From assembly GCA_034430615.1 (NCBI GenBank), contig DAOUEJ010000010.1, forward strand, positions 1-64,000: a DNA stretch of 64,000 nucleotides, read 5' to 3'. Every line of letters starts with the position of its first letter. Position 1 is the first letter of the stretch. The position numbers were made by a program, and so were the translations under genes. Below the pieces are notes generated by a model. The model did not search any database, was not told the origin of the DNA, and saw only the letters and a program-made list of their open reading frames with translations. The DNA is from E44-bin32 sp034430615 (GTDB taxonomy: Bacteria > Chloroflexota > Anaerolineae > Anaerolineales > E44-bin32). This document shows, in pieces, positions 37,695 to 46,095 of this stretch.

Positions 37695-38693
37695 ATGGGA
37701 ACAGAATCGGGGGCACTCGCCCCCACTCGCACCCGGAACCGGGAGGCTGATATGCCTGTTGATCCTCCCGCAGCGGGATCCAGTCCAAGGCTGGATGCTG
37801 AATATCTGGCAGCGCTCCAGAAGCTTGAACGCGCCCAGGAACGGATGCTTTCATCTGCGATCGCGTTCTGCGACGGTCTGATCAGTGCCGGCCAGCTGCG
37901 CGCAGTTCGTGAACTCCTGCGTGAGCAGGAGCGTACGATTGATACACTGGGTGGAATCCAGGCGTCTCCCTTCATGGATGATGTCCCGGCAGTTGCCTCC
38001 CCAGTGCAAGTGGCGCCCGAACCAGCGCCTGTCGCTGAGCCGGTTTCCGCACAGCCGGTCATCACTGAGGATCTTGAGGTACCTTCACCCGAGGACATCG
38101 AGGATCCTGAATTACGCGACCGCATGGAGGCACTCGACCAGAAGATCGCGCGTCTCGAGCAGGACTTCCAACATGGACGCATCAACGCCAGTCAGTACCG
38201 GGCGATCTACCGCCACTATATGGAGCAGCGCGAGGTAGCCCTCCGCCTGCGTCAAAAGTATCCAGATAGCGATCGATGGCAGATCGTCCTGGAAGAGGGA
38301 AAGACGCGCTTTTTGCTCCAACTCAATGAAGCGACCTGCTACAGCGTAGGGCTTTACGCAAAGGATTCGCGCAAGCGGATTTTTGTCCACGGCGATATGC
38401 CCACCTCGGCTGAGGAAGCCATGGGCCTCCTGGGCACCTTCGGCTCAAGCGAAAGCGGTTCTCAAGATGATCGCATGTTCGCAACAAAAACCGAGGGCGG
38501 TGAGACGCTCCTTCTCATCCCGGGCTCGTTCACCGTCAGCCTGGCTGTCTTCTCCCAGGACCCACCTGCCTGGCAGGTCCGAGCCTTACGCGAGGTCCAC
38601 CGAAATTTTGAGGCCGCAAACCGCCCCTCGCTCCAGCGCGGGGATACCGCCAAACTGATCTTTCCTGACCTAACGCGTTTCGTTAAGACCTAA
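37695..38693 (+). CDS. Hypothetical coiled-coil protein with C-terminal globular domain
   Basis: 332 residues, no recognised family. Residues about 30-80 are helical and charged (LAALQKLERAQERMLSSAIA, LREQERTID), about 90-130 are a Pro/Val/Ala-rich linker, about 135-190 are again coiled coil (DRMEALDQKIARLEQDFQHG), and about 190-325 form a compact mixed domain with RWQIVLEEGKTRFLLQLNEA and GETLLLIPGSFTVSLAVFSQ. No signal peptide or membrane helix. A second in-frame ATG lies at codon 20, but the -10-like TATGAT directly upstream supports initiation at 37695. Role unknown. Confidence 0.68.
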   Translation: MGTESGALAPTRTRNREADMPVDPPAAGSSPRLDAEYLAALQKLERAQERMLSSAIAFCDGLISAGQLRAVRELLREQERTIDTLGGIQASPFMDDVPAVASPVQVAPEPAPVAEPVSAQPVITEDLEVPSPEDIEDPELRDRMEALDQKIARLEQDFQHGRINASQYRAIYRHYMEQREVALRLRQKYPDSDRWQIVLEEGKTRFLLQLNEATCYSVGLYAKDSRKRIFVHGDMPTSAEEAMGLLGTFGSSESGSQDDRMFATKTEGGETLLLIPGSFTVSLAVFSQDPPAWQVRALREVHRNFEAANRPSLQRGDTAKLIFPDLTRFVKT

Positions 38694-38756
38694 CCCTCCC
38701 GGCAGCGTTCCCACGACCGATAATCTACGCTACAATCCCGCAACGATGGAGGGCGC

Positions 38757-39404
38757 ATGCCCACAGGTGGATTTGGCACGATATTTATCTTTTCCTTCGT
38801 GGCTTCTTTCGGGGCAGTGATCTCACCCGGGCCTGTATCGGCCGCGATCATAACCGAAGCCCCTCGCCGTGGATGGCGTGTTGGGACTTTGGTCGCACTC
38901 GGCCACACGGCGCTGGAGCTCGGCATGGTACTTGTGATTAGCCTGGGCCTCGCTTCCGGTCTTGCGGGTACCGGGGCACAGCGTGTTGTTGCCACCGGAG
39001 GGTGCTTGATCCTGGCGTGGATTGGAGTTCAGTATCTTTCGGGCGCGCTACGGGGCCGCTACCGTTTACCTGATCCTGACCAGGCCGCGCCGCTACGCAG
39101 CGCTAGATCCATGGTCATGCTGGGTGTGTTCACGACGATTTCGAATCCTTTCTGGTACGCGTGGTGGGTGACCGTTGCAGCAGGTTATCTCTCACAGGCC
39201 CAAATAGCAGGCGGGCTGGCAATCCCGGCCTTTTACCTTGGACACATCACCGCTGACTACGCCTGGGATACAGCCCTGGCAGGAGCAACACAGGCCGGCT
39301 CGCGCTGGCTAAACCCCCGCAGTTACCGAACTATGATCTTGATCACCGGAGTATTCATGCTCTACCTGGCCGTCGTTTTCTTGAAGACTGCAATCGAGCT
39401 TTGA
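38757..39404 (+). CDS. LysE/RhtB-type amino acid exporter family protein
   Basis: 215 residues with six predicted membrane segments. The N-terminal ISPGPVSAAIITEAPRRGWR is the family signature (SPGP after the first helix). ISNPFWYAWWVTVAAGY and LGHITADYAWDTALAGA are further typical elements. The family exports amino acids or other small molecules; the substrate is not evident. GGAGGG lies 5 nt before the ATG and TACAAT lies about 20 nt upstream as a probable -10 box. Confidence 0.83.
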   Translation: MPTGGFGTIFIFSFVASFGAVISPGPVSAAIITEAPRRGWRVGTLVALGHTALELGMVLVISLGLASGLAGTGAQRVVATGGCLILAWIGVQYLSGALRGRYRLPDPDQAAPLRSARSMVMLGVFTTISNPFWYAWWVTVAAGYLSQAQIAGGLAIPAFYLGHITADYAWDTALAGATQAGSRWLNPRSYRTMILITGVFMLYLAVVFLKTAIEL

Positions 39405-39432
39405 TACATTCCGGATAGCTCCAACCTGATAC

Positions 39433-40140
39433 ATGGGGGGAGGCGGTGCAAAGTTGCGTGTAACGATTGTTTGCGAAGACAGCGACTTGAGCGATTATTT
39501 CTCCTATGTCGCCCGACGGGCTGGATATGATGTCCGCTATCAGCCAGCACAGCAGCTTCTTGGTCCGGATGGATCAAACACCAGCACTGACTTGCTCATC
39601 CTGCACATAACCAGTTTGCAGGCTGGGCTGAAGCTGCTGGGAGGGGCCAGGAGCATGATCAGCGCACCGATCCTGGCCATGCTCCCAAGTATGGATCAGG
39701 ACGCACAGGCGGCTGTACTTAACGCCGGCGCCGACTCCCTCCTCCAACTCCCAGTCGGCCCAAAGCTTTGCCTGGCAACCATCCAAGCGCTGCTCAGGCG
39801 CACCCGCACCCTCCCCACATCCGTCCTTCCAAAGCTTGACTTTGGCTCGATCCTGCTCAACCCTGGAACACGTACTGTTACAAGCGAAGGGCGCGATGGC
39901 ATCCGGCTCACCCAGCTCGAATTCCGCCTCTTGTACCTGTTGATGACGCATCCTGGCCAGGTTATGCCAACCGAGGTGATTGTCGATCGTGTCTGGGGAT
40001 ACGGCGAAAGCGGCGGGAAGGATCTCGTACGCGGGCTCGTAAGCAGGTTGAGGGGAAAGGTCGAACTGGATGCCTCCCGCCCCCGCTTTCTACATACTAT
40101 TCCTGCCGTGGGTTACTTTTTTGACCCAGAAGGTCAATGA
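39433..40140 (+). CDS. OmpR/PhoB-type DNA-binding regulator with degenerate receiver domain
   Basis: 235 residues. The C-terminal winged-helix effector is intact: LDFGSILLNPGTRTVTSEG, IRLTQLEFRLLYLLMTHPGQ, VDRVWGYGESGGKDLVRGLV and FLHTIPAVGYFF. The N-terminal domain has receiver-like order (VTIVCEDSDLSDYFS, then TDLLILHIT, then APILAMLPSM), but the phospho-acceptor Asp position reads His (H58 in LILHIT) and the usual Lys near SLLQLPVGP is absent. Phosphorylation control is therefore unlikely. No histidine kinase is adjacent. The start is uncertain; a TTG nine codons in (LRVTIVCED) has a GGAGG upstream. Confidence 0.82.
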   Translation: MGGGGAKLRVTIVCEDSDLSDYFSYVARRAGYDVRYQPAQQLLGPDGSNTSTDLLILHITSLQAGLKLLGGARSMISAPILAMLPSMDQDAQAAVLNAGADSLLQLPVGPKLCLATIQALLRRTRTLPTSVLPKLDFGSILLNPGTRTVTSEGRDGIRLTQLEFRLLYLLMTHPGQVMPTEVIVDRVWGYGESGGKDLVRGLVSRLRGKVELDASRPRFLHTIPAVGYFFDPEGQ

Positions 40141-40258
40141 TACGTTTGCTGGACGTATTTTGTCACTTTAAGACAACTTTCATAGCATCCTACAACCCGC
40201 TTTGAACGAATCTCCCTTACACTGCGTGCAGTTTACAAATCCCCCCAGGAGGTTAGAG

Positions 40259-40459
40259 ATGGCACGGGGATTCTGCCCGGAATGTGATGCAGAAGTAAGC
40301 CTTGGGAAAACCCCCAAGGTCGGTCAGAAGGTCACCTGCTCGAGCTGTGGCGCGTATCTGGAGTTGGTTGAAATGTCACCGATCGAGCTGGACTGGGCCT
40401 ACGAGGATGACGAAGAGTTGGAATTTGATGAGGAGCTATACGAAGAAGAGGACTATTAA
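40259..40459 (+). CDS. LysW-like zinc-ribbon protein lacking the C-terminal EDWGE motif
   Basis: 66 residues. The start resembles the amino-group carrier LysW: RGFCPECDAEVSLGKTPKVG, then VTCSSCGAYLELVEMSPIEL, giving a CxxC...CxxC zinc ribbon. In LysW the conserved C-terminal EDWGE glutamate carries the growing lysine/arginine intermediate. Here that end is replaced by a very acidic tail (13 Asp/Glu in the last 18) ending EEEDY. CCAGGAGG precedes the ATG at 40259. No LysX, LysZ or LysY homologue is in the window. It may be a LysW paralogue with another role. Confidence 0.78.
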   Translation: MARGFCPECDAEVSLGKTPKVGQKVTCSSCGAYLELVEMSPIELDWAYEDDEELEFDEELYEEEDY

Positions 40460-40511
40460 CTTTCAAGCAAAAGTGGAACCCGGATAAGATTCCAGGTTCT
40501 GTCATACACAT

Positions 40512-40543
40512 AAATGGGCGCCCAGATGGACGCCCGTTTTACT
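40512..40543 (+). terminator. Probable terminator after the LysW-like gene
   Basis: A stem TAAAtGGGCG / CGCCCgTTTTA around the loop CCCAGATGGA, ending in a short T-rich stretch, lies about 55 bases after the LysW-like stop. The T tract is short, so strength is uncertain. Confidence 0.6.
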
Positions 40544-40714
40544 TCACCCCACTCAGCGGTCATCGACAAGAAAAAGCCTGCCAATGTGGATCACCTTCAA
40601 CGATTCCCGGGTGAATCCTCCATTTCCAATCCAAAGATACAAATCCCCTTGCTCCGGGCATTGACAGAAAACCTGGCTACTCACCTGGTTCCCTTGCCCA
40701 GGGGTCCTTGATGC

Positions 40715-41452
40715 TTACCCCCGCTCAGCCAGAGCCCGGCGCTGCAGCTCCAGCAACTCGTCGATCGCTCGCTCACCCATTTCGAGTGCCTGGGTTAGCT
40801 CCATTCGATTCAATGTTCCCAATTCAGCCGTTGCCTGGATCTCGATATACTCTCCAGCCGCATTCATCACCAGGTTTAAATCTGCTTCCGCTTGCGAATC
40901 TTCGCTGTAGTCCAGGTCAACCAGCATCTGTCCTCCCACCTTGCCCACACTAATTGCGGCGACAGGTCCAGCCATAAGAAGGGTCCAGTTCTCACTCGTC
41001 GACGGGGTTGAGCGCAGTGCCAGGATAAGAGCCAGGTAGCCGCCTGTAATGGCAGCCGTACGTGTCCCTCCGTCAGCCTGGAGGACGTCGCAGTCCACGA
41101 TGCAGGTCACTGGCGGTAGTCGTTCCAGGTGGATGGCCGCCCGCAGGCTCCGCCCGACAAGCCGCTTGATTTCCTGCGTACGCCCGCGCGGAAGCAATGT
41201 TTCGCGGGGGGTACGTCTGTGCGTTGAACGCGGCAGAAGTGCATATTCAGCCGTGATCCAGCCTCCCGACTTCTGTCCGTTTTGCATCCAGGCTGGAACA
41301 CCCGGCTCAATGCTCACATTGCAGAGAACGCGTGTGTCCCCCATCGAGAAAAGGACCGAGCCTTCTGGGTGGGTAATATAGTCGAGCTCGACCTCAACAG
41401 TCCGGATCTGATCAGGCAGACGCCCATCCGCCCGGCGTTTTAATTCCATCAT
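40715..41452 (-). CDS. rph: Ribonuclease PH
   Basis: 245 residues with the RNase PH signature throughout: KRRADGRLPDQIRTVEVELD at the N-terminus, GSVLFSMGDTRVLCNVSIEP, ALLPRSTHRRTPRE, the phosphate-binding GRTQEIKRLVGRSLRAAI, and DVLQADGGTRTAAITGG with metal-binding acidic residues. It trims tRNA 3' ends by phosphorolysis. Two ATG codons are adjacent at 41452 and 41449; the family start (ELKRRADGR) does not decide between them. pepF lies upstream on the same strand. Confidence 0.96.
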   Translation of the reverse strand: MMELKRRADGRLPDQIRTVEVELDYITHPEGSVLFSMGDTRVLCNVSIEPGVPAWMQNGQKSGGWITAEYALLPRSTHRRTPRETLLPRGRTQEIKRLVGRSLRAAIHLERLPPVTCIVDCDVLQADGGTRTAAITGGYLALILALRSTPSTSENWTLLMAGPVAAISVGKVGGQMLVDLDYSEDSQAEADLNLVMNAAGEYIEIQATAELGTLNRMELTQALEMGERAIDELLELQRRALAERG

Positions 41453-41486
41453 CCTGCTGCCTTCCCCCAGCCTCGCGGCCTGCTGG

Positions 41487-43325
41487 TTAGGCGCTAGTCA
41501 GTTCGATGTATCGATCGATGCGTCCTTCGATTACCTGCATGCTCTTTCGCCAAAAGTCTGGTTTATCAAGCCGGATGCCAAAGCGTCCGGCCAGCTGGGC
41601 GGCGCTCCCCTGACCGGTATCACGTAAGAATATCCGGTAGGCATCGAAGAACTCGGCGCCCTGCTCGCGGTATATCGAATACAGGCCCAATCCAAACAAC
41701 TGTCCAAAGGCGTACGGGTAGTTGTAGTAGGAGAGCTCCTGGGAATAGTAATGCGGTTTCCAAGCCCACATGTAAGCATGCTGGTGCGCTGGATCAAGCC
41801 CGTCGCCGTATGTCTCCTGCTGGGCGCGGGTCATGATCTCGCAAAAATCATCCGCAGAAAGGTCAGCCTGCACACGTCGTTCAAATACTTCGTTCTCGAA
41901 CAGGTAGCGGGAGTAGATATCGACGATTACCTGCGAGGCACTGATTAAAAACGTTTCCAGGATCGATAGTTCTTCGGCGCCGTCGGCAGCATCTACCAGG
42001 GCTGCTTCCGTGACAAGGGTCTCGTTGAAAATCGAGGCTGTCTCGGCCAGCGTCATCGGCGTTGATCGCTGGATCATGGTCAGCCCTACCTGGCACTCAT
42101 TATGGAATGCATGTCCTAGTTCATGTGCGATGGTGAAAAGCTGATCGAGCGAGCCATCGAAGTTGCACAGGATGCGTGATTCCTCCAGCGCTGGGACCTC
42201 CATACAGAACGCACCACCGCGCTTGCCCTTGCGTGGTTCAGCATCGATCCAATTGCTGTCAAACGCCTTTTCGGTGAACGTAGCCAGGCCGGGATTGAAC
42301 TTCTCGAAGACCGAGAGGATATAGCTGCGGGCCTCGGGATAAGTGAAGGATCGATTGACTTCGCCAACGGGAGCAAAAACATCCCACCAGGCCAGGCTCT
42401 GCTTGCCGAAGATCCCGGCTTTTGCTTTGAAATACCGCCGGAACATCGGAAAGCTCTCCTTCATGACTGCCAGCATGGTTTCAAAGGTGGCGCGATCGAG
42501 ACGGGCCTGCACGAGTGATTGATGCAGCGAATCTGCCCGGCCGCGTCGACGATCGAGGATGTTAACTGTGCCCTTGATCCCGTTCATGCAGGCAGCCAAC
42601 GGTTCACGCACCGACTCCCAGGCTTCGATCTCGAGTTCAAAAGCGCGGCGTCTTAACGACTCATCTGGATCGTTGCATCGGATGTTCTGGAGAGCGGGGA
42701 TCGGAAGCTCTTGAACCGAACCATCCCTCTCGAAGGGAACGACGATCTGGGAGGTTACCGTGCCCTGCAACCGTTCCCAGGCAAGCGCGCCCGGGAGTGA
42801 GAGCTCGGAGGCGAGATCCTCCTGCGCTTCCGGCATCATATATCGGCTCTCTTCCACCATCTCGCGCAGGAAGAAAGCATGCTCCTGGAGTGATCCATGG
42901 CCGGAGATCAGCTCCTCCAGGTCAACACCTTTCTCTGCCAGTAGACCCATCCAACCGCGGACGCGAACCTCCTGTTGTGAGAACCGGACGCTCACCATTT
43001 CCAGCTCAGACATCCGCCGGGAGGCATTGGTGTTGAATGAATCGGTCGTGACATGCCCGACAATGTAGGCCGATAGGGTTGATTGGAGTCTGGTAATTGC
43101 GTTCATCCGCTCGATGAGGGAGGCTAGGTGATCGGCGGTTTCAGACTCCTGATCAGGCACCCGGCCAGTCCGTGCGATGGCGTGTTTTTCCAGGAATTGG
43201 TCGAACGAATCAATTTGCTGGCGATGGTCCTCCAGCGCTGCATTAAGTGCTTTCGAATCCAATCCTGGAAAGATCGAGCCGAGATCCCAGTGCGGGAGTG
43301 AGGGGGCTTTCGTGGATGAAGTCAT
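41487..43325 (-). CDS. pepF: Oligoendopeptidase F (M3 family metallopeptidase)
   Basis: 612 residues, typical of the PepF group. The zinc motif HELGHAFHNEC is at about residue 400, with the third ligand Glu in LAETASIFNETLVTE about 25 residues later. The N-terminal helical region starts LPHWDLGSIFPGLDSKALN, a common PepF opening. It cleaves short peptides in the cytoplasm. AGGAGG lies about 10 nt upstream of the ATG. rph follows 34 nt downstream, so they may share a transcript. Confidence 0.95.
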   Translation of the reverse strand: MTSSTKAPSLPHWDLGSIFPGLDSKALNAALEDHRQQIDSFDQFLEKHAIARTGRVPDQESETADHLASLIERMNAITRLQSTLSAYIVGHVTTDSFNTNASRRMSELEMVSVRFSQQEVRVRGWMGLLAEKGVDLEELISGHGSLQEHAFFLREMVEESRYMMPEAQEDLASELSLPGALAWERLQGTVTSQIVVPFERDGSVQELPIPALQNIRCNDPDESLRRRAFELEIEAWESVREPLAACMNGIKGTVNILDRRRGRADSLHQSLVQARLDRATFETMLAVMKESFPMFRRYFKAKAGIFGKQSLAWWDVFAPVGEVNRSFTYPEARSYILSVFEKFNPGLATFTEKAFDSNWIDAEPRKGKRGGAFCMEVPALEESRILCNFDGSLDQLFTIAHELGHAFHNECQVGLTMIQRSTPMTLAETASIFNETLVTEAALVDAADGAEELSILETFLISASQVIVDIYSRYLFENEVFERRVQADLSADDFCEIMTRAQQETYGDGLDPAHQHAYMWAWKPHYYSQELSYYNYPYAFGQLFGLGLYSIYREQGAEFFDAYRIFLRDTGQGSAAQLAGRFGIRLDKPDFWRKSMQVIEGRIDRYIELTSA

Positions 43326-43352
43326 GGTTGGGGTATTGCCTCCTGGATGATT

Positions 43353-44174
43353 TCAATGGATCTGAAGGTTAAGTTCTTTCTGTATCCATGCCAGGCGGTC
43401 GGTACAGGCGTGCTCATCCAGAGCATGCCCGCCAGCGTACCACTTGACCTGTTTAGGATCGTTGGCCGCTGCGGCAAAGGCCTGTGCCCGGTCCTGAGGG
43501 ACATGTGGGTCATCCAATCCGAATTGAAAAAAGATGGGCCTGGATCCCAGCTCGCCAATGTTGGATATTGGATCGAGCGCATCCATCTGGGACAGATAGG
43601 ATAGCTTGGTCTCGTCAGAGAGCGGTGGGTAGTAGAAATACCAGTCAGCAAAGCGTGGGGTGCCAGCCATTAAAACAAAGGCTGCCAGTGATTGTGCGAG
43701 CACACCCAGCAGCACGCCATACATTGCACCGAAATCATGACCGACAAACATAACGGGTATCTCCCCTCCCCCGGCCTCTTCGCGCAGCACGGCCAGTGCT
43801 GTTCTCAGCTCAAGAACCTGATCAAGGGAAGCTTGGAAATCTTCTTCCTGGGTGCGTTTGATGAACCAGTCCCGGTCAGACCACATGGTCTCGACCAGGA
43901 GTGAGAGCAGGCCACGCCCGGCGAGGATGGCCGCCTCGGCTTCGAATTGTGTCCGGTTCGAATCAGCTGCTTCAGGTTCGTACCAGTGCACGAAAAGGAT
44001 GCCAGCCCGGACGGTTTGATCGCTGGGTCCGATAAAGCTTGCGCCCCGGCGTACAACTGGACGCGCATTAAACACGACTGTTCGCTTTCGAACCCCATTC
44101 GTTACCCGATTTGAAACCGTCTCAAGGGCGTGATCCACTACCGCCAGATCAGGAAATTGATCTGTCCAAGGCAT
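43353..44174 (-). CDS. Alpha/beta hydrolase with GHDFG nucleophile elbow
   Basis: 273 residues. The alpha/beta-hydrolase fold is suggested by AGILFVHWYEPEAADSN (oxyanion-hole strand), AILAGRGLLSLLVETMW, and the nucleophile elbow VMFVGHDFGAMYGVLLG (about 166-182), followed by FFQFGLDDPHVPQD and a late His in GGHALDEHA. The elbow residue is Asp rather than the usual Ser, as in epoxide hydrolases and haloalkane dehalogenases, although the general layout is closer to dienelactone-hydrolase-like proteins. Starts 3 nt after the CDF exporter stop, so the two are one operon. Substrate unknown. Confidence 0.75.
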   Translation of the reverse strand: MPWTDQFPDLAVVDHALETVSNRVTNGVRKRTVVFNARPVVRRGASFIGPSDQTVRAGILFVHWYEPEAADSNRTQFEAEAAILAGRGLLSLLVETMWSDRDWFIKRTQEEDFQASLDQVLELRTALAVLREEAGGGEIPVMFVGHDFGAMYGVLLGVLAQSLAAFVLMAGTPRFADWYFYYPPLSDETKLSYLSQMDALDPISNIGELGSRPIFFQFGLDDPHVPQDRAQAFAAAANDPKQVKWYAGGHALDEHACTDRLAWIQKELNLQIH

Positions 44175-44177
44175 AGC

Positions 44178-45074
44178 TTACGCGCTCTCTGCCGCCATGC
44201 CGCAGTCATCCTCGCCAAACTCAATTTCAACGGTGGTATGCGAAAAGGCCAGCTCACGGATAACATTCTGGATATCGTTACGAATGCAAACAACATCATC
44301 TTTCGACGTCTGCTCATCGATGACGACATGCGTCGTGAGCACGTGATGCTCACCATCCAGTGACCAGACATGTGTGTGATGGGTTGAACAAACCTCCGGG
44401 ATTTGTCGCAGGCGCTCGTCGATCGCTGCCAGGTCGATGCTGTCCGGTACAGCCTGCATGAACACCGCAAGCGTTAGGCGCAGATTGCGCAGCGTATTGT
44501 AGAGCACATAACCAGTGATCAAGATTGAAAGAATCGGGTCGAGGATCGTGAGATCCGTAACCATGAGGACGATGCTCACGATCAGGACTGCGATCCAGCC
44601 GAGGACGTCCTCGAGCAGGTGCAAGGCAACGACGCGGGCATTCAGCGCTCGTTCAGTTCGCAGCTTTAGAGCGGCAATCCCATTGATAACGATCCCGAGT
44701 ACGGCGATCCCAGCCATGCCAGGTGCATTGGCTGCCTCAGGCGTTAGGATGCGGGGAACAGCCCGGGTGAGGATGACGATTGAACCCCCGATCAAGACCA
44801 GCGTGTTGATGAGAGCTGCAAGAAGTGAAAAACGGCGGTAGCCGTATGAGAAGCGTTTGTCGTCGTGACGGTGGGAGAGATGCTCGAGGATCCAGGCCAA
44901 GCCGAGCGAGAGGCTGTCACCAAAGTCATGGACCGCATCGGATAGGATTGCCAGGCTGTTGGTCCATAAACCACCGACAATTTCGATCAGCGTAAAGCTC
45001 AGGTTTAGCCAGAAGGCGACCTTGATGCTACGAACCGTGCCGTGAGATGAATGGTCGTGGCCATGTTCAGACAT
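44178..45074 (-). CDS. Cation diffusion facilitator (CDF, CzcD/ZitB-like) exporter
   Basis: 298 residues. A His-rich N-terminus (HGHDHSSHG) precedes six membrane segments. Metal-site motifs are LAILSDAVHDFGDS (D46, H49, D50 region) in helix 2 and VALHLLEDVLGW in helix 5. The cytoplasmic C-terminal domain (about 205-298) has CSTHHTHVWSLDGEHHVLTT, typical of zinc exporters. It exports Zn or related divalent cations by proton antiport. A TAGAAT hexamer ends 6 nt before the ATG with no Shine-Dalgarno, suggesting a leaderless message. Confidence 0.93.
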   Translation of the reverse strand: MSEHGHDHSSHGTVRSIKVAFWLNLSFTLIEIVGGLWTNSLAILSDAVHDFGDSLSLGLAWILEHLSHRHDDKRFSYGYRRFSLLAALINTLVLIGGSIVILTRAVPRILTPEAANAPGMAGIAVLGIVINGIAALKLRTERALNARVVALHLLEDVLGWIAVLIVSIVLMVTDLTILDPILSILITGYVLYNTLRNLRLTLAVFMQAVPDSIDLAAIDERLRQIPEVCSTHHTHVWSLDGEHHVLTTHVVIDEQTSKDDVVCIRNDIQNVIRELAFSHTTVEIEFGEDDCGMAAESA

Positions 45075-45080
45075 GAGTAC

Positions 45081-45086
45081 ATTCTA
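45081..45086 (-). promoter_or_regulatory. Candidate -10 element for a leaderless CDF exporter transcript
   Basis: Minus-strand TAGAAT is separated from the ATG at 45074 by six bases (GTACTC), leaving no room for a Shine-Dalgarno sequence. Confidence 0.5.
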
Positions 45087-45171
45087 CCGTAATGCTGTTG
45101 GCACTTTTCGTTGAACCCGATCAATCGTGCGGTTAGTATATAAGCCAGCGCGTTCTTGGTAAAAGCAACTA

Positions 45172-45756
45172 TTATAGGGCTATGCGCATGATCTTACGTG
45201 CTTTGGACGGCTGCGCAGCAGTTGAGAAGCCGGCTGCTTCAAATAATGCTGGTACGCCCATGTAGATCGAGCCTGGAGCCAAGTCACGTTCAGACAGCCG
45301 TTTTGGGTATGCTTCGACGATATGCGCGCCCTTGCTGCGTGCATATGCCAGAGCGGCCTTCACCAGCGCTCTGGCCACCCCCTGACGCTGCTCAGATGGC
45401 GTGATGAAAAAGCATACGATCGACCACACAGGCTGATCGTCGATCCGGCGCAGGGTCGGCGACCGTTCCAGCGCGCCATACTGTTCACGCGGCGCGATCG
45501 AACACCAGCCGATCGGGAGCTGGCTGCGGTACGCAAGAATGCCAGGCACTTGGCCCGAATCCACGAGATCCTTAAAGGCCTGCTTGTTACCTTCGTTCTT
45601 ATTTCGTTCGAATTGAGCGCGTGTCGTCCGCCACCACATGCACCAGCACCCACCAGAGGCACCATGCTTGCCAAATAAGGTTTCCAGATCACCCCAGCGG
45701 TCCGGTGTCAGAGGATGAAACGTTAGTTTCTCAGCTCGTGAGATTAGAGCACTCAT
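45172..45756 (-). CDS. GNAT-family N-acetyltransferase
   Basis: 194 residues. The GNAT core is VCFFITPSEQRQGVARALVK (about 113-132), with the acetyl-CoA loop Q/RxxGxA. The N-terminal part contains SGGCWCMWWRTTRAQFERN, a Cys/Trp-rich pattern common in one uncharacterised GNAT subgroup that ends with a VYMGVPALFEAAGF-like segment, here GSIYMGVPALFEAAGFST. AAGGA precedes the ATG. Substrate unknown. Confidence 0.85.
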   Translation of the reverse strand: MSALISRAEKLTFHPLTPDRWGDLETLFGKHGASGGCWCMWWRTTRAQFERNKNEGNKQAFKDLVDSGQVPGILAYRSQLPIGWCSIAPREQYGALERSPTLRRIDDQPVWSIVCFFITPSEQRQGVARALVKAALAYARSKGAHIVEAYPKRLSERDLAPGSIYMGVPALFEAAGFSTAAQPSKARKIMRIAL

Positions 45757-45786
45757 ACTAAGTCCTTCTTTTGCCTCCCTGCACCG

Positions 45787-46091
45787 TCAGGACACACCTT
45801 TGGGTGGCAGTGAGCTTGCGAACGAATAACCGCGTTTGATCCAATCCAGCAATTTCTTTTGATCTTCTAAGCCGGTGGGCTCAACCACAACCCAACCCCG
45901 CATCGGACGACCAATAAAATCGAACGCACGTGTCGATGGTTCGCTCAACGCTTGATCAGTCATCGCAGGTCCAACGCGAACGATGAGATCTTCGCAAGAC
46001 TCCGCACAACATAGTACCGTGGAGCATGAAAGAAAGCCCGCCGAACAACCTTCGCTCGGCTATGCCCTGCTTCTTGGCCAGGAAGGAAAGG
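45787..46091 (-). pseudogene. Remnant of a TfoX N-terminal-domain protein (5'-truncated, frameshifted)
   Basis: Translating the minus strand after the CDP-alcohol transferase stop gives AERRLFGGLSFMLHGTMLCG followed by VL. After a one-base shift near 45993-45997 it continues EDLIVRVGPAMTDQALSEPS, then DFIGRPMRGWVVVEPTG and RGYSFASSLPPKGV to a TGA at 45787. Together this is most of a TfoX-N domain (pattern MFGGLSFML, GVL, DLIVRVGP, GRPMxGWV, SLPPK). There is no start codon in the first frame, whose upstream codon is a stop. So the gene lost its N-terminus and has a frameshift, or the assembly is wrong twice. Confidence 0.72.
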
Positions 46092-46095
46092 TAAC

